From the NCBI RefSeq assembly GCF_000471905.2, contig NW_006499436.1:3751578-3815577 (forward strand): a stretch of DNA of 64,000 nucleotides. The letters are read 5' to 3'. The first letter of the stretch is position 1. Every line of letters starts with the position of its first letter. The position numbers were made by a program, and so were the translations under genes. Source of the DNA: Amborella trichopoda (lineage: Eukaryota > Streptophyta > Magnoliopsida > Amborellales > Amborellaceae). Shown here piece after piece: positions 22,401-34,400 of the stretch. The notes under the pieces are model-generated. The model worked only from the letters and a program-made list of their open reading frames with translations, did no database searches and had not been told where the DNA came from.

Positions 22401-25400
22401 GGCGGTCTCAACAGTGCTCTACAAGCATAAGGTGTGTACAGTATAACCAAAGAGCTTATTAGGGCTCCAAAAGATGCTAAATCCCCTGCATATGCTGCTG
22501 TGAGGCGCCTTGCTTAGCGAGGGCGTCTCCTGCAGCATTGGCCTTCCTCCAGGTATGCTGCCAAACCACGTACGTAGCCTTGCAAAGGTGAAGAATCTTG
22601 TCAAAGAAGCGCTTCAATCTCCAGGGATGGGGGGAGGATCTAGATGCCGAAGCTATGACGCTCTTGGAATCCCCGTCAACTACCAATATTGTCCCCCAAG
22701 AGGGATCAAAATGGCGGAGTCCCAACAGAAGAGCCGAGGTTTCGACCGTCGTGGAGTCGGTGTACCCAGCAAAAAAGGAGAAGGAAGCGAGTGTGGTGCC
22801 TTCAGGATCTCTGAATATGCCCCCAACACCACCGGGACCCGAGTTGCCAAGAGAGCAACAGTCAAAGTTAAGTTTGACTTGGCGCTCTCCAAATAGAGGA
22901 ATGGGAGATGTGCATACTGTCCTTAGAGAAAGTAAGTACCTCCAATTGACTTGGAAATCCAGAGGTGAGCAATGCTTGAAAAGTTTGTGGTTTTTGGCAA
23001 AGAAAGTGACAAGAGATTTGTTTTTGTCAATGAGGGCGAATTGGTGCATCTGCCCTCCTCGGAAAATACGATGGTTACGCTCCAACCAAATGACCCACAG
23101 TGACACAGCAAAGGCTGTGCGCCACAGAATCCTCCCCTGCTTTAGCCATGGAGGGGAAAAGAATGCCAAGATGAGTTGGGGAATGGAGGACGGATTCAAC
23201 CAAACCCAACCAAAGAGCTGGAGAAGGTGTCCCCATAAGGAGCTGGCTAGCAGGCAGTGTATGAAACAAGTCTGGGTTAGTCTCTTCTTCCTCCAGGCAC
23301 ATAGTGCACCTGTTGGGTAGCTGTAGGCCTATACGCTAGAGTTGATCTACAGTCAAGGCTCATTTGGAGAAAGTGATCCAATTGAATCGTTGGATTTTAG
23401 GTTGGGGGAATNNNNNNNNNNNNNNNNNNNNGGGGGAATATGTGGGGAAAGGATTAGTCTCAATCAGGAAGAGAAGGGGGAATATGTCTTTAAGCGGGTT
23501 TGGCCTAGCCACAAGTGAAACCGAAAGAGGACGTACTGACCTGCACGAGGGCGGAAGCGAATCCGAGAGGTGAAGTGGGGCAGGTCGTGAAGGAGAGATC
23601 TCCAAATCCCCGAGCAGTTTGGACCAACCCTATCGGCAGGAAGCCAGGAGTCGTTTTGGCATCAATATTTGTGTCTCACTACATCCTACCATAGGTGATT
23701 CTCTTGCATGGCAAAACGCCTACCACCATTTGCCGAGCAGGCTAAGTTATTGGCTCTAAGATTATGAATTCCCAATCCCTCTTGTGATTTGGGGAAGCAC
23801 ACTTTGGCCCAGGAAATGAGATGGAATCCTCTTCCCCCTCTCCCGCCAAGAGAATATTCCTCATAATTTGTCTTAGCTATTCGGCCATAGAGGCTGGCAT
23901 GAGAAATAGACACATCTGAAATATGGGGATGTTGGAGAGGACTGCCTTGATGAGGGTAAGCCACCTGCCGAATAGGTATCTTCCCTTCCAATCCGTGGTC
24001 TAAGCTCCATTTTATCTACAATGTGACTCTATTTGAGAGGCCTTAGTTTTACCAACACAAAGAGACATAGGTGGCGGGCAGTTGTTCCATTGTGCAACCC
24101 AATATATCAGCAAGGGGGGAGAGTGATTCAAACAACAACTCGACACCCATTATTTCAGTTTTTGGTCATGTTGACCCTGAACCCCATGCCGATCTCAAAG
24201 CACTGGAGAAACATCCTCAGATACTCCAATTGGATAAGGTTAGCATCGTAGAAAATAAGGGTATCGTCAGCATATTGAAGATGGGATTTTTCTGGTCCAT
24301 TTCTGCCAACCTTGAACCCCCTGAGGAGGTCACTTTGGTATATGCCCGAGATCAACCTGCTGAAAACCTCGACAACTATCGCGAAGAGGAAGGGGGATAG
24401 TGGGTCTCCATGCCTGAGATCCCTATAAGAAGGGAAGAAACCGTAAGAGAGCCATTGATAAGCATCGAGTAGGATGGATTAGAAATGCAAGCTCTAATCC
24501 AAGATTGTTAACGACGTTTGAAACCCATTCTAGATAAAGTACAATCTAGGATGTCCCATCGACATGGTTGTACATCTTCTCCCAATAAAGTTTGATGATC
24601 ACCCCCGAGGATTGGGCCATATGACATGAGTGAATGCATTCATGTGCCACAAGGGCACCAACAAGGATTTGCCGATCTTCTACAAAGGCTCTTTGTGTAG
24701 GGGGGATCACCCAGCCCAAGACACCTCTCAGTCCAATGGCAAGGACCTTGGACAAGATCTTATAAGAACTATTGATGAGACTTATGGGCCTAAAATCTCT
24801 GAGTTCCTCGGCAGCTTCTTTTTTTGGGATTAGGGCAATGAATGTGGAATTCATGGCTTTCTTAATGATCCCTCTCTCATGAAACTCATTGAAATGTCAA
24901 GGCGCATGGTCTCCTAGAATTGATTGAAGATGGTTACTGAGTAGCCATGGCCCAAGACCCCGATCCTGACAGAGATCTTTGATAGCAACAAGGATTCTCC
25001 TCTTCAATGAAGGCCCTTTCAAGCCAAATGGCCTGGTTGGGGGGAATATGGTTGAAAGATAGGCTGGCCATGAAAGGTCTAGGGCCTTGAGGAGCAGAAG
25101 AGACAAACTTGAAATACTTGACAATTGCCTCCTCGACTTGTAAGGGTTGATCAAAAAGTTGGTCTCCGACCTTGATTTGGGAGATATAGTTGTCCCTCTT
25201 ATGACAATTGGGAATCTTATGAAAGAATGTCATGTTTGAGTCCCCAAATTTGAGCCATTTGACTCTAGAGCGCTGATACTAGAAAATCTCTTCATTGCCA
25301 AGAGTAATCTGGGATCGAACTTAGCTTGTCCCCTTAAGGAAATTTCAGAGGGGTTAACAGGTGAGTCTCTTCTAGAGAGTCCCAGGAGCGAATATGCTCA

Positions 25401-28400
25401 AGATGGGCTTCTTTCTGCTCACTGGAATTCCCTAGGAGATGGCGAGCCCAATCTTTGAGGAGTGGTTTGAGAAGTTGGAGTTTTCTCTGGCGTCGGAAGC
25501 CTGCCCAACCACAAACCTGAGAAGTGGTGGACAACAACCAGGAGTGGAAGAGAGATTTGAAGGTGGGCTCTTCGAACCAAGAAAATTCAAATCTAAAAGG
25601 TCTAAGCCCTCCTAGGGGGGGGGATTGGTGTCCAGAAGGATAGGACAATGGTTGGAGGTGGGTTTAGGGTGAGCCATTGAGCGGGGGCGAGGAAGGGAGG
25701 AGTCCCATTCAGGGGAGAGAGAGTATCTATCGAGTTTGGAGAGTGTGGGGCTCGGCGCATGGTCCGATTAAGTAAACTGGGTGCCTTTAAGCGGGATATC
25801 GATGAGATGGTGCCTCGACACAAAGTTGGAAAAGGGCATCATAGCTTGAGAAATCCAAGGGCTGGTATTGTGCTCAAAGGACCAGCACGTGACATTAAAA
25901 TCCTTGCCAATGCACCAGAGGGAGGGTGGTCGGCGTTCCCATTGGGTCCATACACTGCTATGGATATCCAGTGTAGGCCATCAGAGACCCTGGAGAGGAC
26001 CACAGAGATGGAAAAGAGACCTCTTTGGGAACAGATAAGGGCATGGATGATGGGGTCCCATATAACCCAGATCCCCCTCGAAGGCCCCCCTGGGCTCAAG
26101 GGACACCCATTGGCATGGGCGGGAGCCCCAAACTTGTCGGACCAGAGGGAGGGGGGGTGAAGGAGTATGGTCTTGAACAAGGTCAGGACTGAAGCAGAGT
26201 ATTTCTTGCAAAAATCGAGCATAGTCCTACGCTTGATTGTGTCCCAAGTCCCCGGATGTTCCAAGTCAATATTTTCATGAGGAAAGGGAGATAGAGGGAG
26301 GCACCCTTCTTGAAGAGCTCTGAAGAGACAAGGAAGAAGATGGATGAGGAGGAGAGAGGGGATTTGACGATCATAGTTGATGCTGCATTTGAGCTTGGAG
26401 AGTTCTCTTTGGCCTTTTTTTACTCACTTTGAACCTGGTCTGAGCATCCACAATAACAAAGGAGTGGAATGGCCTCCTCTGGTCCATCATAGTCAAATTT
26501 CATGACCCTCAAGACTTGGCGCATGTTCCCATGTGCCTTGTCCATGTTGTCCACGAAAGTTGCGTCCACCGAGGAAGGTGTTGAGTGAGACCTGACTGTG
26601 TGGATAGGTGAGTCATAGCAAGAAGGGGGTGGGGAGTGGAGAACGTCCCCTGGGTACAGAGATGGGGGTCAATTGAAGGAGGTGGTCGGGGTCGTTTGGG
26701 GGTTAGCTTTAGAGGTTGCAAGAGAGGGAAGGGGGAGAGGTGGTGACAGAGGAAGGACAAAAACGGTTTGTGGGGTAAAGGGATGGGGGCAAGAGGGGGT
26801 GGGTTGAAATAATTAGGGTGAGGTACAAAAGCAAGATTGGTTGCAAAAGGTTTCATCCAAACTCCTGGGGTAGACTACCAAGACACTTTCGTGCCTGTGG
26901 CCAAGTTGAACACTGTGAGGATCATTCTTTTCACTAGTTGCGAATAAATTGTGACCACTCCATCAGCTAAATGCTAAGAATGCATTCTTACATGGAAACA
27001 TTTATGGCCATGACTCCTGGTTTTCAGATTAAGAGGGAGACAGGAAAGGTTTGCAAGTTAAAGAAGACGAGACTTGAATTGTCTCTTAGAATATGGTCTA
27101 AAAAATTCAGTGAGGCCCTATTGAAATTTGGGTTCAAAAGGAGTCAAGTTGATCATAAAGTCTTTGTGAATAAGGGCATCTACTGAAATTACAGCCCTTA
27201 TTGCGTATGTTGATGATATTGTTGCGACAGGGGATAATGTGAAGGGCATTGAGGATCTTAAATCTTATTTAAGCAAGGTGTTTATTATCAATGATTTAGG
27301 ACCCCTAAGTATTTTTTGGGAAACGAAATGGCAAGATCAAAGAAAGGGATAGTCATCTCCCAAAGAAAATATGCGTCGGACTTGTTACAACAAACATGGA
27401 TGTTGGGATCTAGACCTACAGATACTCTTATAAACTTCATGGAGAAAGGGGAGAGCTACTCAAAGATCCTAATCAATATCAACGAATAGTGGGTAAGATT
27501 ATATATCTTACAATCACTCAACCAGACATTTCTTATGCGGTTAGTGTGGTCAGCCAATTCATACATGCACCACGTAAACCTTACCTCGATGTTGAGTACA
27601 TAACAGTATTTCAAAAAGCGCTAGGCGGCAGCGGCGGCCATGGGGGTCTAGGCCGCCTAGCACCTAGGCGGGTGCCCAGAACCTAGGCGGTCCAATTGAA
27701 AAAAAAAACTGATGACTGATAATGATTAATCCATAAGAATTTTGATACTCCATAAGACCATAATCCTAGTTAAGAAAAAGAAGATAGAAGTCCATAAGAG
27801 AATTTTGATTATCCATAAGACTATAATCCATATTTTCATATAATGAACAATAAAACCATACAAGCATACACTAATAGTCTGATACATTGTAGACTGTACA
27901 CAAAAGTTAAATAGTAAAACTAGAAACTAGAAACTAGAAAGTAGAAAATAAAAATAAAAAAAATAAAATATACAGAAATTCAAAAAATATACAGTCTAGG
28001 ACACAATAGTCAACAGTCAACACCAACAGTCTTCAGCCATCATCGTCATTAGAAGGAATAGGGTAAGCTTCATCATATCTATCAAATCCGAGGCCATCAT
28101 CATGAGTGTCATCTTCCTCTTCAATATAATGCTCGTCCTCCTCTGTTTCTTCTGAATCTGCCTCTTCCTCCTCTTCTTCTACCTCTCTCTAACTAGTATG
28201 TGCAGATGAGACCCTGGAAGTCTACACTGCTCTACCCTTTTCTATCTTTTTGTGCTTCCTAGAACTCAAATATTATATAATTTTTTCCCTGGTAGCCTCA
28301 AGAACATTTTTACATGGGGCAACATCCCCCTTAATACCAAAAAGGTGTTTTTTAAACCGGTAAATGCCCCCATTAGTATCATTTCCACAATAATTACATT

Positions 28401-31400
28401 TAATACGATTTTTGTCATTTGGATTAGGGTTATAACCATATTTCCAACCCGGATCACCACTTCTAGAAGAACCTGGAGAAGATATTTCTTTATAAAAATG
28501 CTCATTTTTATCATTTTCTAGTTCTTTTAAATTCAGAAGTTGTCTAATCTTATCCCGAATAACTTCAAGAACTTTTTTACAAAAAGCAACATTCCCTTTA
28601 ATACCAGCAAGGTGTTTCTCGAATCGGTTAATACCCTCATTGGTATCTTTTTCACAAAATTTATACCTTATACAATTTTTATCGTTTGGTTTTGGGTTAT
28701 AACCATACTTCCAACCCAGATCACTTCTTCCAGAAGTAGCAGAAATAGATCTATTCAAATGACAAGGATTTTGTTCTTGTTTTTGTTTTACAGAACTCAT
28801 ATATTACTTAATCTCCTCTCTGATAGCTTCAAGAACATTTTTACAAAGGGCAACATCCCCTTTAATACCGGCAAGATGTTTCTTAAACTGGTTTATGCCT
28901 TCTTTTGTATATTTTTTGCAAAAATTGCATCTAATGCAATTTTTGTCATTTGGATTCGGGTTATATCCATATTTCCAACCCGGATCTCCACTTCGACTAG
29001 ATCCTGAAGAGGACATCTCAAAATAAAACAAACAATCTAGAAAATAAAGTTTTGCACTTACTTTGACTGCTCGAACTCCAAACTCCCACCTCTGAGATGT
29101 TTTCTAGTGCTAAAATAATAAAAAATACCCTCTAATAGGATTATAAAACTCCAAAACTAAATCAAATCTACCTAGGTGATGTTTTGATCCATTTTCTGTA
29201 ACTTTGAGAAATACTGCGATCCAATGAAAATCACAAACTTCAGTTTTCTTGAGGTTTCTTGCTCTCTAAAATGGATTCTTGTGGGTTTGGGTTTCAAATG
29301 AACCTAAAACTCATCCTTAAAATGCTTTATGTTTCAAAAAAAAATCAATACAACGAAAAAAAAAAAAATTCTGCCGCTTGGCGGGGCGCAAGCCGCCCAG
29401 GGACTGCCGTCCAGTTTGACCGCTTACGCTTGAGCAATGCGCCCAGGCCTTTTGGGCCGCCTAGGCGCTGGGCGGTTCACGTTTTTGAACAATGGTACAA
29501 AATATTAAGATATCTCAAGTCTGCATAAGCAAAAGGGATATTTTTCTCAAATCAAAGACATCCCAATGTTTACACAAATGCTGATTAGGCTAGTTTTCAA
29601 ACTGATAGAAGATCACAATTGGCTGTTATAACTTTGTTTTGGGAAACCTGGTTCCTTGTAAAAGCAAAAAATAAAATGTGGTGGCAAGATCAAGTGCTAA
29701 AGCCTAATACAGAGCAATGGCTCATGGTACATGCAAAGTAATGTCAATCATAACTGTTCTTTTTGATTTGGGTGTTAGGGTTAAGTTTCCCATGAATCTA
29801 TATTGTAACAATGAAGCAGCCATTCATATCACCAAAAAACTTATTTTTTATGAAATGACTAAACACATTGAAGTAGATTGTCACTTTATCAGAGAGAAGT
29901 TTACTGCCAAGATCATTTAGACTCCTCACGTGAAGTCTAAATATCAACTTGCAAATAGCTTCACCAAAGTTGTTGGACGAGACAGATTACATGATATCAC
30001 AAGCAAGCTAAGCATGATTGATATCTATGCACTGGCTTGAGGGGGAGTGTTGGAAATAAAAGGAATAACCTTTATTGTATATGATGAACATAACTATCAT
30101 TTATCTTTTGTTTAGTCCTTATTTGTTTTATGTCTCTAAATAAAAGCAATATTGTCCATCAGTTGTAATTAGGTTTATTATTTAATATTATAAGAGGGGT
30201 AGAGATCACATGTGACCCCTAAGCCACTCACTTTCTTTCTCTATTTCTCTCTCTCCCTTCTTATTCATCATCTTTATTTTCTTTCCTCTCTTTCCCTCTC
30301 TATATCCTACCAAACTGGTTTCTTCTCTACTTTAATTTCACCTTCCCCAACCTTATGTAGAACTATGAGATGCACAACAGGAAACAAAACTTCACCCCAG
30401 ATCCCAGCAAAATGGCTTGGTCTGCACTTAACTAATACTCAATGGCTCCGCAACATTTTTGCTAAATGACCCCACAAACCAATCCCGGATAGCCTTAGAT
30501 CCTCAGCTTTCACTAAGCATGACAAGTGGAAATTGTTGGAAATTACGTCTCGAGTCCATTTTGTTATGTATAACCAATTGAACACGCCACAATAAAACTT
30601 GAAGTAGGGTATAAAGGGCTGCTTCTCCACTGAAATTGGACACATGTCCATACTCCAACAAGTAAAAAGTATTTCAAAATGTTTTCTCAGTCCTGGTGTC
30701 CTGGTCTATTTGGAATCACAAGTATGATGCTTAACAAATGAAGCAGTTTGGCGTCCCTTGTACCCAAGGTTTGACGGAAGGTCTCAACCCTTGAAGGTTG
30801 GTCCCCCAAAATAAACAATGATGACCTACTGATGTTACTTCAGCCTGCCAGTGCCAACAAAGATGTGTAGAATCAAGGAATTTCTGGGGTTCTCATGTGA
30901 AAAAATAGAAAAGAACTCATTTCTTTCAACAAAAAAATTCGATGGCCGCTCCCTTTAAACACCTCACTTTTCAACAATTTTACTCTTTTTGTACTATTCG
31001 ATGGGCATTTTAAAATTAAATCAAAACATATGGGTATAATGTTAAATAGTCAATATCTTAGGTGTATTTTGACAAATTTCCCACAATAGAATGTGAAGGT
31101 CAGGAAAGGCAAACAACTATTCTTCTATAATAAACTTTGAGATTTTGATTGCCCCTAACTTCATATGTGTGGGAGAAATTTCTAGATGTATTTGAGTAAA
31201 CTCATCCTAATTGCACTAAGGTTTCCTCACCATTGTGGCAAAAAGGATAGTCGCAAGATTATTTCTTGAGAACAGAGATCTAAACCATGAACATACCGAC
31301 CCTGGAGACTAATTCCATTAATTCATAGAAATCAAATTAAAAAAATATCAGTATTGCTACCCTCATGATCTCTTTCCACCAAAAAACAATGCCCAAGGCC

Positions 31401-34400
31401 GAGAAAGTCTATTTAGACTATTACATGCATCATTGATGCTGAAGCATAGAAAATTCTCATTTCACCAGAGTTTGGTTTTATGGAAGGTTTCATTTATACA
31501 AAGTTACACATCAAATATCACATGCTCACAGCACTTGTGCCCTCATCAACAAAACTTAAATTTCATAGTACTCTTTGATCTATTTCACAAAAGAAAACAA
31601 ATAGTGAAAATATAAGAAAACTTGAACTTGTGTGAACAAAATACTTGATAAGAATCAAGCTTACCAAGAACTAAATCTTACCTCAGAAAGCATATTGAAC
31701 AGTAAATGCCATAGGATGGTTCATTTTGATTCTTTGAACATGAGAGTCAAATGTGACATATAAAATGATTTTGGATGCAGACACCGTTATACGAAATGAG
31801 CTTCTAAGGATGTATACAAATACATTGCAGAATTATGATTCATGGAACCATTCACAATTACATTTAGAACTCCATTAATTATAGAGAATGTAAGCAGACC
31901 TGATCCAGAAGCCATACAGCAATGCTCGCAAACTCCATAATACCTATGTATCTATCAATCCAACTAGCATCATCGGGTGCATTGACATCCCGCACCGGTG
32001 CACTCAAAACTTTGTGTTTGGACAAAATTAGGACAGCCTCAGCAAGACCAGCATCTGAGTTTATCTCAACCACTGGACAAAATGTGTTGAAAGAAAGAAC
32101 ATAAATGTCATCTTTCCATTTGTCTAGACCATTGGACATGTAAGGTTTTTCGCAGCTAGGACACGAATTTACGACATGACAAACAAATAATCATGATGTC
32201 TCATATTGATAGACCTAATCGATTCCAATCATAAATGTACTAAAAACATTTGAAAGTAGTTTAACAAAGAACAAAGCAAAAGCACATCATTACCAGCTCA
32301 AAATTACCTCACCTAAATATACATCTTTGGGAATGCACTAAATATGGACCTCGTAGCATTCAGTAATAAGTGGGAAAAAGTCCTCTCATTTTTATTTGAA
32401 AATAAACAATACATGTGATGTGCCAAGTTTGAGTAAGATGCAACAACGAAAGGGGTTTAAGCTCATAAATATATGACTATACTTCTTTTTGGTTGGATAT
32501 ATTTCACTGATCAATATATACATGTATATGCCCTGCACAAAACTGAACAAAATGCAGTAAAATTTTCTCCAAAAAAAGAAAAATGAAAAAAAAAGAACTC
32601 TATGTGAGAATTCACTAGTTTATATGCTGCTAAGTATCTAAAAAACTCATTGCCAAGGAAGATTTTGGTACTCTCTTTAGCAAGAGCGTCAGCTACCTCT
32701 GCCTGCTTCCATGAGCAGAGTAAGGGGACCTCTAAGTTATGGGTTAGTTAAAAAATTTTGGTAAGCCAATGGTGCAGCTTCCATCGCCTCTTCTTTCTTT
32801 TGATATGCCCAAGTAACGACTGAAAAGAATCCCTTCAATAATGATTTTTTACATTTAGACTCTAGAAACCTGAGATCTACAAGAAGGGATCTTGTTGTTT
32901 AAATCACATCTAGGAAGGGAAGCCTATGTAGGACATAATCAACCTAACTGGTGATCTCTCAACACCCCACCAAGTCCAGCAGGACCAAGGTTTCGTTATA
33001 TTCTTCCATCAAACTTCTGCATAATGGTGCCCTCAGGAGGGGGTGCCCACCTATGAAATCACTTACATCTTGGTAATGCTCCCCTTGCTATAGCCTGCCG
33101 TTGGGTCTTAAAATCTGACACTGAACTCAATCCTAATATGCCCATGTATATGATTGTGACCATGACCTTATGTTGCAACCTTTCCAAATTGAGATTTAAG
33201 AGCCTTGTTATTTAAGGATCTATCATTCCTTTCAATCCATGCCAGGCACAGAATTGCCAATATTTCCAATCTCCATAACATTTTTAGTTTGGGGGAGGGG
33301 AGCTATTCAGAGAATGGCACCTCCACCAATGCTGGTATAATCCGATCCAACCCAAAAAGACCCAATACAAAATCCCAACGTCCGCTCATTGTTGCACATT
33401 GGAAAAGATGTCTTAGAGATTTGTGCTTCAACTTGAACATGGCAAACCTATTTGGAATAGGCATCCCATATATATCAATTTTTGACTAATTGTGAGCACT
33501 TTGTCAAGACATGCCAGTCCTGAGTTTTTGATGGTCCAGGAGTGGAACATATCTTTTGAGACACATGATTATCTTCAGCATACCTTGTAAGTATTCTACA
33601 GAAAGACCTCACTGATTATTCTCCACCACTCTCAAGGGTCCATATATTCCCGAAGTAGATTAAGGAGCATACTTGTCTTTCACTTTAAATGCCCTTCTCA
33701 ATGTTGGACTACATATTGCTTGATGGACCATTCCTTGTACCATCTGTTTGACAGTTGCAATCTGATTAGAGGCCAAAAAGATAAGATTGTAGATATCTCT
33801 CCTTTAGTGTTCCATCACCCAACCACTTATCCTTCCAAAACCACACCCAACTGCTATTCCCAAATTGGAATCTAATATGTTGTAAAGATCTCTGGGGCAT
33901 TAATTTGACCGTTTCCCTGCACCTGATGCCCTGGTTCTCCCTCATATGGCCTTACGCAGCCATCCATTGCATACTTCTTGAGGAAAACATGTTCCCAAAG
34001 TTTTATCTGATTCATCTACCTGCTGCCGACACCACCACTTCCCTAGGAGAGCTATATTGGTGTCCTGAATCCTTCGCATACTAATTCCCCCCATTCGTTT
34101 TTCAGCTTGCATAGCCTGTCCAGTAAACTAAATGGAAATTGTTCTTAACCGAAGAATCGTTCCAGAGGCTCTCATATAAGTCTCTCTACTGTGATAATTT
34201 GGAATGCTGGCATTGGAAACAAAGACCAGCAATAGATTCGACAAGATTGACTTGATTTATTTCACCCTCCTCCCCATAGAGATAAAACTTGACTTGAATA
34301 AATCAAAATTCCTTGAAATCTTTAATTCCATCCGCATCCTTCTCCTAGGCTTTCCTATATACAAAGGTAACCCTAGGTACTTGGCAATTTCTCAGTACCA

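Larger units (their letters stand above)
22304..26810 (-). mobile_element. Plant L1 LINE, 5'-truncated, in KING1 intron 2
   Basis: The order on the - strand is endonuclease, reverse transcriptase, zf-RVT, RNase H, then the 3' end near the short T-run at 22,304-22,311. Endonuclease start [14 protein letters not shown] is at ~26,280. The 5' limit, ~26,810, is where Copia coding sequence begins. The copy is ~4.5 kb against 7.25 kb for the related LINE at 35.8-43.1 kb. No clear target duplication was found, so the limits are approximate. It lies in the same orientation as KING1 and contains the only N-gap of the window. Confidence 0.85.
27604..29494 (-). mobile_element. hAT element (1,891 bp) with tandem BED fingers and no catalytic core
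   Basis: It is flanked by GTACATAA (27,596-27,603) and GTACAAAA (29,495-29,502), an 8-bp target duplication with one mismatch. Its ends are CAGTATTTCAAAAAGCG and, on the other strand, CATTGTTCAAAAACG. Both ends are packed with CCTAGGCG/CGCCTAGG-type subterminal repeats. The body carries a - strand transposase-derived frame with three BED modules and an acidic C-terminal tail, but no DUF659 or hATC region. It looks like an internal deletion derivative. It sits in a Copia relic in KING1 intron 2. Confidence 0.85.
26811..30340 (+). mobile_element. Copia element, 3' part with 3' LTR (family 2, copy II, fossil)
   Basis: Recognisable parts in order are reverse transcriptase (VDYQDTF-, KNAFLHGN-, YVDDI-type regions, 26,830-27,600), RNase H (29,700-29,930) and the 3' LTR at 30,048-30,340 (293 bp, TGTTGGAAAT...TTTCA). 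Gag, protease and integrase are missing on the left, where it abuts the LINE. A 1.9-kb hAT element is inserted at 27,604-29,494. The element is antisense to KING1 and heavily broken (of the order of ten or more breaks). Confidence 0.88.

Noticed and set aside
22510-23320. Long + strand frames of 128 and 240 codons
   Set aside because: They are antisense to the RNase H region of the L1 LINE, whose - strand protein is clearly recognisable.
22304-26830. Insertion of the L1 into the Copia at 26,811
   Set aside because: No Copia sequence is recognisable on the left side of the LINE and no target duplication joins the two flanks.
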